Source of the DNA: Enterovibrio norvegicus FF-33 | GTDB lineage: Bacteria; Pseudomonadota; Gammaproteobacteria; Enterobacterales; Vibrionaceae | Length of the DNA: 64,000 bases | Assembly (NCBI RefSeq): GCF_000286835.2 | Contig: NZ_AJYD02000038.1 | Location: forward strand, 2,521,061-2,585,060 | Reading direction: 5' to 3' | Shown here: one piece after another, positions 26,413 through 34,072 of the stretch | How positions within the stretch are numbered: the stretch's first letter is position 1 | How the letters are laid out: every line of letters begins with the position of its first letter | Notes under the pieces: generated by a model | Database searches by the model: none | Seen by the model: the letters and a program-made list of their open reading frames with translations, nothing else | Told to the model about the DNA's origin: nothing | Translations under genes and position numbers: made by a program

Positions 26413-28212
26413 TTAACTGATCAATAGACCAAATTGCAGTAACACCAGCACAAACAACATCACCGATAACCCTTTCCAAAATCGGAGCGGGTTTTTCTCC
26501 AACAAAGACCGCGATTGGTTAGCCTTTTCCAATTTGCGGTTTGGCTTCAACAGATCTTGCTCAAACTCAGACAGCACCTGATAACGAGCCGCAGGGATCG
26601 GATGACACGCTTTTTTTAACGCGGCATCAAACCAATCAGGAATATCAGGCCGGTATACTGTCGCTGGCACATAGTCGTTCTGCTGCGCCGCACGAGGGTT
26701 TGCCGCATTAACAGGCTTGTATGGCAAATGTCCAGTGAGCAGTTCATAAATCGTCATTCCAAGCGAGAACACATCAGACGCTAATGTCGCATTCTGTCCT
26801 TTGATATATTCCGGCGCTGCGTAATTTAGATCGCCGACTGGATAGCCTTCTTCGATGTTCTCACCCAATTCGTTTAACCCATCAGCCTGCGCGGTGCCGT
26901 AATCAATTAGCGTCACATTCATGTCTTTGTCGACCATGAGGTTATCTGGCTTGATATCACGATGCACCACCGACATTCTCTGCAACACACGCATGGCACG
27001 AATTGCTCCTTTCGCCAAAGTGCGCACCTGAGACAACGTGGGTGATGGGAAATCTACCATCCACTCTCGAAACGTCATGCCATCAAGGTATTGGCAAACA
27101 TGGTAGAGAAACGGTGAGTGTTGAGATGGCGGATGGATTTTCATCACACCGGGTTGCTTGATTTGCTCACCAATCCATCCTTCTCGGATAAATCCAGCGA
27201 GATAAACCGCATCATCGGCAAAGTTTTGCGACGGCATTTTCAACACGTACTGTTTACCATCCAGATCACTGCGTGCCAGATAAATGTGGCTTCGACTGCC
27301 GCTGTAAAGTACACGGACAACCTCATAGTGATCGATCTTCACTCCTTCACGCAAAACAGGCGGAATGACGCGTTCCGACAACTCTCTTATTGCTTCATCA
27401 AATGTCGCAGAAGGCAAAGCATCAATGGTCAGCACTAAGCAGGTAACGTTGTCATCACTGCCTGCTGCCAGCGCATCTGAGACTAAATTTTCCGCGACTA
27501 ACTGAAGATCACTATTTTCTTCGATACCCTCTAAGCGATCAGCGATCTGCTTATCAGGCAACACATCATGCAGGCCATCACTCGACATCATCACAATATC
27601 GCCCCGCTCAACCGCTACTGACCGATAATCGACGTTGAGATGGCTATCGATGCCTAACGCGCGGGTCAAATGATGTTGTGTCTTTCCAGTGTAATGGCGA
27701 TGATCTTGTGTCAGAGGAGTAAGCGTGTGATGACGAAACAGATAGGCGCGACAATCTCCCACATGAAAAACATGGGCAGTGTTAGATTTCACCACAGCGC
27801 CGCAAAATGCGGCAACCATGGCACTGGAGGATGTTCCAGCTTGTTGAGCATGATGATATAACCAATGGTTGAGCGATTTGAGCACCTTGCTCGCAGAGGC
27901 TTTTGCCGTCCATGTCACCGGCGTGCCGAGGTAATCATCAATAAATTCCGTCACGCTCATTTCGCTGGCTTTTTGGCTGATATCGCTACAACTCACGCCA
28001 TCTGCAATCGCTGCAACCACACCTTTATGTTTAAGCTCACTGAGTTTGTTAGGGATGCTAACCGCAAAGGCATCTTGATTAGGTACTTTGATGCCCGCGA
28101 CTGAACAACCACCCGCGCGAACCACAAGCTGGGAAGCAGGCTGACCCTGCTTCCCAGCGAGTGAAATGGCAGCACTGCAATCCGCTGCCGTTGAATGACT
28201 TTCTGGTTTCAT
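26413..28212 (-). CDS. Bifunctional PP2C phosphatase / serine-threonine protein kinase
   Basis: A 599-residue fusion. Residues about 30-265 are a PP2C-like phosphatase (VVAAIADGVS, FHVGDCRAYLF, VMMSSDGLHDVL, GSDDNVTCLVL with metal-binding aspartates). Residues about 290-560 are a Hanks-type kinase with the lysine in QYVLKMPS, the catalytic loop VVHRDIKPDNLMVD, DYG in place of DFG, and APEYIKGQ. A single membrane helix ends the protein (about 578-598), so the catalytic parts face the cytosol. It follows the nitrate transporter gene with a three-base gap and is the last gene of the cobA-nirBD operon. Kinase/phosphatase fusions beside nitrate assimilation genes are known in gammaproteobacteria; its target is unknown, though the transporter or reductases are candidates. 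Confidence 0.9.
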   Translation of the reverse strand: MKPESHSTAADCSAAISLAGKQGQPASQLVVRAGGCSVAGIKVPNQDAFAVSIPNKLSELKHKGVVAAIADGVSCSDISQKASEMSVTEFIDDYLGTPVTWTAKASASKVLKSLNHWLYHHAQQAGTSSSAMVAAFCGAVVKSNTAHVFHVGDCRAYLFRHHTLTPLTQDHRHYTGKTQHHLTRALGIDSHLNVDYRSVAVERGDIVMMSSDGLHDVLPDKQIADRLEGIEENSDLQLVAENLVSDALAAGSDDNVTCLVLTIDALPSATFDEAIRELSERVIPPVLREGVKIDHYEVVRVLYSGSRSHIYLARSDLDGKQYVLKMPSQNFADDAVYLAGFIREGWIGEQIKQPGVMKIHPPSQHSPFLYHVCQYLDGMTFREWMVDFPSPTLSQVRTLAKGAIRAMRVLQRMSVVHRDIKPDNLMVDKDMNVTLIDYGTAQADGLNELGENIEEGYPVGDLNYAAPEYIKGQNATLASDVFSLGMTIYELLTGHLPYKPVNAANPRAAQQNDYVPATVYRPDIPDWFDAALKKACHPIPAARYQVLSEFEQDLLKPNRKLEKANQSRSLLEKNPLRFWKGLSVMLFVLVLLQFGLLIS

Positions 28213-28215
28213 CGC

Positions 28216-29691
28216 TTACGCTTTTGCTACGTCGATCATGGTAATACTGCCATCGTCATTCACTTCTGCAATTTGCCCTGACGGCTCTTCCATAAAGAGT
28301 AGCGTGATAAATCCAACCACTGCTGTACCAGCAATAATCAGGAAGAAGGTGCTGTAGTCCACCAGCGATAAAACGGTTAGATATACCACTGCACCAACGT
28401 TACCGTAAGCGCCTGTCATACCCGCGATTTGGCCTGTCATTCGACGCTTGATCAAAGGCACAGCGGCAAACACGGCACCTTCGCCAGATTGAACAAAGAA
28501 AGAACACCCCATCGCCGCAACCACGGCCAACCAGACAGGCCATGTACCGTCAACCTGTCCCATCACTAAGTAGCCTAACGCTAAGCCCGCAGTAAGAATA
28601 AGCAGTGTTGGTTTGCGTCCAAATTTATCAGATAGCCACCCGCCACCCGGGCGCGACATCAAATTCATAAAGGCGTAAGCAGAAGCCACCATGCCAGCGA
28701 TCACAGGTGTGAGCTCAAACGTTTCTAAGAAGAACAGGGGCAGCATTGATACCACCGCAAGCTCTGAACCAAACGTCGCAAAGTACAAGATGTTCAAGAC
28801 TGCGACTTGTTTGAATTTGTATTGATGAATTTCAGGCACGGCCTCTTTGAAAATATGCTTGTTTACCTTCCACACTTGCAGTGAATCGAACACATAGATC
28901 AGCGCGAGACCGACGTAAATCATGGTGACGACTGTCGTAGAGAACATACCAATACCTGATGGCGAAAGCTTCCATGCAAGTAGCGCTAGCGCGCCATACA
29001 TCGGCATTTTCATCAACAGCAACAAGTAGAAGTCAGCTTTTGATGTGACTTCCATTGCACCCGCGTTCTTCGGTTTGTAATAGGTCGCACCTTTTGGTGT
29101 ATCCGTTACGCTGCGATAAAACACAAAGGAAAACAGCAGACTCATCAAGCCTGTGATACCCATGGCATAGCGCCAACCATCTTCGCCACCAAACATTAGA
29201 GCGACAGTCGGCAACGTGAAGGCTGCTGCGGCAGAACCAAAGTTACCCCAGCCCCCATAAATACCCTCAGCGGTACCAAGTTCATTGTGCGGGAACCACT
29301 CAGACACAAGACGAATACCAACAACAAAACCGGCGCCGATTAAGCCAAGTGCAAAACGTGCAATCGCCGCTTGTACGAAGTTGTCGGATAGGGCAAAAAC
29401 GAAGCAGGGAATCGAACAAATGGCGAGTAAAAGTGAATAAACAATACGAGGGCCATATTTATCCGTTAGCATACCAACGACCACCCGAGCCGGAATAGTA
29501 AATGCCACGTTTAAAATAAGCAGGGTTTTGATCTCGGCGGTGGTGAGTCCCAATGATTCTTTTACAGACTGAAGCAATGGTGCGAAATTAAACCACACCA
29601 TAAACGTAATAAAAAATGCAAACCAACTTAAATGGAGTATTTTCATTTTCCCTGTAAATGAAAATAGGTTGAATTTCTCACTTCCTGACAT
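28216..29691 (-). CDS. Nitrate/nitrite transporter (NarK/NasA type MFS)
   Basis: A 491-residue major facilitator with about twelve membrane segments. Nitrate/nitrite porter features include FNFAPLLQSVKESLGLT near the start, the MFS loop GMLTDKYGPRIVY, the glycine-rich nitrate signature region GIYGGWGNFGSAAAAF and MTGAYGNVGAVVYL in the C-terminal half. It would import nitrate (or exchange nitrite) for the NasA and NirBD enzymes. AGGAT precedes the ATG. Its central loop of about 50 residues is longer than in many MFS proteins, but this is common in the group. Between it and nirD lie 182 bases without a gene. Confidence 0.9.
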   Translation of the reverse strand: MSGSEKFNLFSFTGKMKILHLSWFAFFITFMVWFNFAPLLQSVKESLGLTTAEIKTLLILNVAFTIPARVVVGMLTDKYGPRIVYSLLLAICSIPCFVFALSDNFVQAAIARFALGLIGAGFVVGIRLVSEWFPHNELGTAEGIYGGWGNFGSAAAAFTLPTVALMFGGEDGWRYAMGITGLMSLLFSFVFYRSVTDTPKGATYYKPKNAGAMEVTSKADFYLLLLMKMPMYGALALLAWKLSPSGIGMFSTTVVTMIYVGLALIYVFDSLQVWKVNKHIFKEAVPEIHQYKFKQVAVLNILYFATFGSELAVVSMLPLFFLETFELTPVIAGMVASAYAFMNLMSRPGGGWLSDKFGRKPTLLILTAGLALGYLVMGQVDGTWPVWLAVVAAMGCSFFVQSGEGAVFAAVPLIKRRMTGQIAGMTGAYGNVGAVVYLTVLSLVDYSTFFLIIAGTAVVGFITLLFMEEPSGQIAEVNDDGSITMIDVAKA

Positions 29692-29873
29692 TTCGACATC
29701 CTCATCAATTAATAATCCCTGGCATTGCGGAATTTAATTTCCGCAATCAAAATCTCTATTCCTATTTCTGGGACACAGTTAGCCCGTCGCGATAAGGCGC
29801 TGATTGAACAACGCCATCACGGCAATATTTTTTATTCCTTGATTAATCGGCTAAGTGGTCACGTTTTCAGCTA

Positions 29874-30206
29874 TTAACCCATCGCAGCCAGCTGCACATC
29901 TCCTTCATGGCATCTCACTGAATACGTACCAACGGAGATCGAGTCATCTTCAATGCACACACCGCTTTCGAGGCAGAAATGCTGTTTATAAAGCGGTGAC
30001 GCAATCACGGTTTTATCACCCGATGAGCCAAGCATTCCTCGAGACAAAACATTGGCTTTACCAATTGGGTCGAAATTGTCGATGGCGTACAAGGTATCTG
30101 TTTGACCGCAGAGAAAAATCGCCACTTGTTTTTCATCAAATAACGCGCAAACACCCGTGTTTTTAACCAAATCTTGCTTACGACAAATCGTTTGCCATTG
30201 TGTCAT
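29874..30206 (-). CDS. nirD: Assimilatory nitrite reductase small subunit
   Basis: A 110-residue Rieske-like subunit. The start is set at the ATG at 30206 (MTQWQTICRK), with GGGAGAC just upstream; a longer frame would overlap nirB. NirD has the Rieske fold but lacks the iron-sulphur ligands, as here. It pairs with NirB to reduce nitrite to ammonium with NADH in the cytosol. It starts ten bases after the nirB stop, a tight coupling. Motifs include GVCALFDEKQVAIF and ASPLYKQHFCLESG. Confidence 0.9.
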   Translation of the reverse strand: MTQWQTICRKQDLVKNTGVCALFDEKQVAIFLCGQTDTLYAIDNFDPIGKANVLSRGMLGSSGDKTVIASPLYKQHFCLESGVCIEDDSISVGTYSVRCHEGDVQLAAMG

Positions 30207-30216
30207 TTCCGTCTCC

Positions 30217-32802
30217 CTAACCTTGTATCTCAACAACATCAATACGTTGGACTTTCTCAGCCTGTTGAACGCCGACGCCATCTGCCAATGTTTCTTTTTC
30301 AGCTGGCGCGGGTACTCTTTGCCCCCGCTCAGTGATGTATTTCAACCCACTGTCGGCTTGCTCGCTATTAATGAAGTGCTTAAAGCGTTTGAGCCTTTCT
30401 GGCGATTCAATGGTGGTTTTCCACTCGCATTGATATTGCCCGAGGCTTTCAGCCATTTCTTTTTCTAGCTCGTCGGCAATCGAAAGTTTGTCTTCAATGA
30501 CCACCTGCTTGAGGTAATCCAACCCACCTTCGAGGTTTTCGAGCCAAACGGACGTGCGCTGTAAACGGTCAGCGGTGCGGATGTAGAACATCAAAATGCG
30601 GTCGATGTATTTGATCAAATCAACACGATCAAGATCGGAGGCAAATAAATCACCATGGCGAGGACGCATGCCGCCGTTTCCGCAGACATAGAGGTTCCAG
30701 CCATTTTCAGTGGCGATGATACCGATGTCTTTTGATTGCGCTTCCGCACACTCACGCGTACAGCCTGACACAGCGAATTTGAGCTTGTGCGGCGATCTGA
30801 GGCCTTTGTAGCGGTCTTCGATGTTGATGGCGAAACCGACACTGTCATCGATGCCATAGCGACACCAAGTCGAGCCCACACATGATTTCACTGTTCGTAC
30901 GGATTTACCGTAGGCGTGACCAGTTTCAAACCCCGCATCAACCAAAATTTTCCAAATGTCAGGCAATTCGTGCAATTGCGCACCAAACAAGTCGATACGC
31001 TGACCGCCCGTGACTTTGGTATACAGATCATATTGTTTGGCGACCTGTCCCAATACAATCAGCTTGTCTGGTGTAATTTCGCCACCCGCAACACGTGGCA
31101 CGACGGAATATGTACCGTCTTTTTGCATATTACCGAGGTAGTTATCATTGGTGTCTTGCAAACCGATGTGCTCGTCTTTTAGCACATAGTCATTCCAAAA
31201 TGACGCCAGAATCGACCCTACGGTGGGTTTACAAATGTCACAACCAAGACCTGACCCGTGACTTTCAAGCAAGTCATCGAAAGTTTTCACTTTCTTGATG
31301 CGAACAATGTCCGCCAATTCTTGGCGTGTGTAGTGAAAATGCTCACAAAGGTCGTTGTTCACTTCATGGCCTAACGCGGCCAGTTCTGTGTCCATGACTT
31401 GCTTGGTTAACGCTGCACAGCCGCCGCAACCGGTAGATGCTTTGGTTTCTGCTTTCAATTCCGCCATGGACGAACAACCTGCAGCCACAGCCGCTTTTAT
31501 GGTCCCTTTGGTAACGTCATAACATGAACATATCTGCGCAGTATCCGGCAAGCTTGCAAGCCCTGCCGACCCAGTATCAGAGTCAGCGGCTCCGTCGGAA
31601 AGCAAAAGTACTGATGGGAATTCAGGTAACGGCAAATCGTTGAGCATGGTTTGCAATAAGTGGGAATAGCTCTCTACATCGCCAACCAGCACCGCACCCA
31701 ACAGTTTGGTTCCATCTTCAGACACAATCACACGCTTGTAGACTTGCTCAATGCCGTCAGAGAAGGTGTAAGACTGTGCTCCCGGCGTATTGCCATGCGC
31801 GTCACCAATACTGGCAACATCAACACCCAATAACTTCAACTTAGTGCTCATGTCAGCGCCTTTAAACGCAGCCTCTTCTCCGCACAGTTTCGCTGCAACA
31901 ACCCTCGCCATTTGATAACCCGGGGCGACCAATCCGAAAATGCGTCCTTCCCATAAGGCACACTCACCAATGGCATAAATATCACTGTCACTGGTTTGGC
32001 AGCTATCGTTGACGACAATGCCGCCACGTTCACCAAGCGCTAGGTCATGAGCCTTAGCCAATGCATCTTGAGGACGAATACCGGCCGAAAACACAACGAC
32101 ATCGGTTTCCAATTCACTGCCATCGGCAAATTCCAGTTTGTAGCGAGACGCATTGCCAGCCGAGATTGCCTTAGTCGCCTTTTCCGTGTGAATAGTCACG
32201 CCAAGCGAGGTGATTTTTTGCTTAAGTAATTCACCGCCGCCATCATCAAGCTGTACCGCCATTAGACGCGGTGCGAACTCAACCACATGGGTTTCAAGAC
32301 CCATATTCTGTATCGCGTTCGCGGCCTCTAGGCCTAACAATCCCCCGCCCACAACCACACCAACCTGACTTGTGTCACCGGATGCTCGGATGGCTTCCAA
32401 GTCTTCTATCGTTCGGTAAACATGGCAATGCGCTTGATCGTTACCTTGGATTGGCGGAACAAATGGATATGAGCCCGTTGCAAGCACGAGTTTGTCGTAA
32501 ACAACTTCGCGCCCTTTGTCAGTCACTACACATTTATTTTCTCGTTGAATGGCGACCACTTTTTCATTCAAGTAATAGTGGACGCCTTTGTCGTCATACG
32601 CTTCTTCACTGGTTAGCATCAGATCATTGGCTGTTTTACCGCTAAAAAAGCTGCTTAGCTGCACCCTGTCGTAAGCAAGACGAGGTTCTTCCGAAAACGT
32701 GATGATCTCAAATTCGTTGTTATTGTTTCTGTCGCACAGTTCCTCGATGAACCTGTGCCCTACCATGCCATTCCCAACAACGACAATGCGTTTCTTGTCC
32801 AT
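30217..32802 (-). CDS. nirB: NADH-dependent assimilatory nitrite reductase large subunit
   Basis: An 861-residue flavo-iron-sulphur-sirohaem enzyme reducing nitrite to ammonium. The true start is MDKKRIVVVGNGMVGHRF at 32802, since the open frame upstream overlaps cobA. The N-terminal pyridine-nucleotide oxidoreductase part has the FAD motif VVVGNGMVGHRF and a second dinucleotide motif VVVGGGLLGLEAAN near residue 150. A BFD-like [2Fe-2S] domain follows (CSCYDVTKGTIKAA, STGCGGC). The C-terminal sirohaem and [4Fe-4S] part shows CVGSTWCRYG and FAVSGCTREC. Length is close to the E. coli enzyme. CobA, encoded ten bases upstream, supplies the sirohaem precursor. Confidence 0.95.
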   Translation of the reverse strand: MDKKRIVVVGNGMVGHRFIEELCDRNNNNEFEIITFSEEPRLAYDRVQLSSFFSGKTANDLMLTSEEAYDDKGVHYYLNEKVVAIQRENKCVVTDKGREVVYDKLVLATGSYPFVPPIQGNDQAHCHVYRTIEDLEAIRASGDTSQVGVVVGGGLLGLEAANAIQNMGLETHVVEFAPRLMAVQLDDGGGELLKQKITSLGVTIHTEKATKAISAGNASRYKLEFADGSELETDVVVFSAGIRPQDALAKAHDLALGERGGIVVNDSCQTSDSDIYAIGECALWEGRIFGLVAPGYQMARVVAAKLCGEEAAFKGADMSTKLKLLGVDVASIGDAHGNTPGAQSYTFSDGIEQVYKRVIVSEDGTKLLGAVLVGDVESYSHLLQTMLNDLPLPEFPSVLLLSDGAADSDTGSAGLASLPDTAQICSCYDVTKGTIKAAVAAGCSSMAELKAETKASTGCGGCAALTKQVMDTELAALGHEVNNDLCEHFHYTRQELADIVRIKKVKTFDDLLESHGSGLGCDICKPTVGSILASFWNDYVLKDEHIGLQDTNDNYLGNMQKDGTYSVVPRVAGGEITPDKLIVLGQVAKQYDLYTKVTGGQRIDLFGAQLHELPDIWKILVDAGFETGHAYGKSVRTVKSCVGSTWCRYGIDDSVGFAINIEDRYKGLRSPHKLKFAVSGCTRECAEAQSKDIGIIATENGWNLYVCGNGGMRPRHGDLFASDLDRVDLIKYIDRILMFYIRTADRLQRTSVWLENLEGGLDYLKQVVIEDKLSIADELEKEMAESLGQYQCEWKTTIESPERLKRFKHFINSEQADSGLKYITERGQRVPAPAEKETLADGVGVQQAEKVQRIDVVEIQG

Positions 32803-32812
32803 AATCCTTTCC

Positions 32813-33640
32813 CTATGCTGAAAGCTTTTCAATGTGTTCTTGCGATTGGACGACAAACCAATCCAGTTCGGAGGCAAGCGATACCACATGACCGACCACG
32901 ATGAGTGCCGGTGACTGAACACCTTTATTTGCGATATAAGCGTGAATGTCTGAAAGTGTTTTGATGAAAACACGCTGATCTGAGGTGCAGCCTTTTTCGA
33001 TAACGGCGACAGGTGTTGTGGCGGAGAGACCCTCGGCAAGAAGCTCATGACAGATGAATTCAAGCTTGGATAGACCCATGTAAAACACCAATGTTTGGTT
33101 GAGTGATGCGAGGGCAGACCAATTCACTTCGAGGTCATGTTCTGAATGTGCGGTGACAAATGTGCAACCCTGTGAAACGCCCCGATGTGTTAAAGGAATA
33201 CCCGCATAGCTAGTACAACCGCTCGCCGCGGTAATACCCGGAACGACTTCAACAGAGATACCTTCTCGATGAAGTACCTGCATCTCCTCTCCGCCACGAC
33301 CAAATACAAAGACGTCGCCGCCTTTAAGTCGGCAGACGGTTTTCCCTTTTTTTGCTTCTTCAACCAAAATGCAATTAATGTCAGCCTGAGAAACGCTGTG
33401 CTTATCTTTCGCTTTACCGACAAAAATATGTTTTTTCCCGAATGGGATTAATGCGATTATTTCGTCGCTAACCAAACGGTCATACACAATGACGTCTGAT
33501 TGTTGAATACACCGAAGCGCCTTCACTGTCATGAGATCGGGATCGCCAGGCCCTGCGCCCACAAGATATACCTTGCCACTATTCTGATGTTTAGCGGTCA
33601 TTAAAGAAGCTCGCCGTTTATCTGTTGAATTGTCGGACAT
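32813..33640 (-). CDS. cobA: Uroporphyrinogen-III C-methyltransferase
   Basis: A 275-residue SUMT that methylates uroporphyrinogen III to precorrin-2, the first committed step to sirohaem. Motifs are YLVGAGPGDPDLMTVKAL near residue 25, RLKGGDVFVFGRGGEE, GITAASGCTSYAGIPLTHR and FYMGLSK. It is first in the cobA-nirB-nirD operon, a common arrangement because nitrite reductase needs sirohaem. It lacks the CysG N-terminal dehydrogenase/ferrochelatase part. The sigma-54-like promoter at 33709-33724 lies about 70 bases upstream. Start ATG at 33640 with GAGG upstream; a later methionine (residue 14) is possible. Confidence 0.93.
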   Translation of the reverse strand: MSDNSTDKRRASLMTAKHQNSGKVYLVGAGPGDPDLMTVKALRCIQQSDVIVYDRLVSDEIIALIPFGKKHIFVGKAKDKHSVSQADINCILVEEAKKGKTVCRLKGGDVFVFGRGGEEMQVLHREGISVEVVPGITAASGCTSYAGIPLTHRGVSQGCTFVTAHSEHDLEVNWSALASLNQTLVFYMGLSKLEFICHELLAEGLSATTPVAVIEKGCTSDQRVFIKTLSDIHAYIANKGVQSPALIVVGHVVSLASELDWFVVQSQEHIEKLSA

Positions 33641-33708
33641 CCTTGCCTCTCACTTTCTTTGCTAAAAGCCATCTTTTCAAAAAGACCTGCCGAATATATC
33701 TAGCTATC

Positions 33709-33724
33709 AGCAATTTAAGTGCCA
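33709..33724 (-). promoter_or_regulatory. Sigma-54 promoter for the cobA-nirBD operon
   Basis: On the minus strand the sequence reads TGGCAC, five bases (TTAAA), TTGCT, a full match to the -24/-12 consensus. Transcription would start near 33698, giving a leader of about 58 bases before cobA. Sigma-54 control by NtrC is the established pattern for nitrogen assimilation genes. Confidence 0.78.
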
Positions 33725-33898
33725 GTAATTAAAATAGACATCATCACACCTTTCAATTTAATGATTTTACTAATGAATTAATAACACTCATAACACCCAT
33801 GAGGGATATGAAAAATAAAAAACACTCACACACTCAACATCACTGCTCGTTAATAGTGCGCAATAGAAATATTCCGCACCAAAAAGAGAACCTTATAT

Positions 33899-33915
33899 TG
33901 CACCAATACAAAGCA
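33899..33915. promoter_or_regulatory. Possible NtrC-type enhancer site between the divergent nas/nir promoters
   Basis: The 17 bases from TGCACCA match one arm of the NtrC dyad (TGCACCA-N3-TGGTGCA) fully and three bases of the other arm (GCA). A further GCACCA half-site begins at 33876. It lies between both sigma-54-like promoters, a fitting place for shared activation. The remaining intergenic region 33641-34072 is AT-rich and gene-free. Confidence 0.4.
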
Positions 33916-34017
33916 TTTTATTCTCATTAAATGGAATGACGTTAAATATCATCATAAGAAACAATAAAAACACCGTTTAATCGATGTGAAAAAATAAAAA
34001 CAAAGAGATGGTATTAA

Positions 34018-34033
34018 TGGCGTGGTGATTGCT
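34018..34033 (+). promoter_or_regulatory. Sigma-54-like promoter for nasA
   Basis: TGGCGT, five bases, TTGCT matches the -24/-12 pattern except two bases of the first element. A start near 34044 leaves just enough leader for a ribosome binding site before the ATG at 34073. This site also argues against the alternative GTG start at 34022, which would lie inside the promoter. Confidence 0.6.
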
Positions 34034-34072
34034 TATAGAGATCATTCAGAGGAAAAAAGGAATGAACTCGTC

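Noticed and set aside
32803..33063. Longer nirB frame
   Set aside because: The extra 87 residues overlap cobA, and the standard NirB start MDKKRIVVVG is at 32802.
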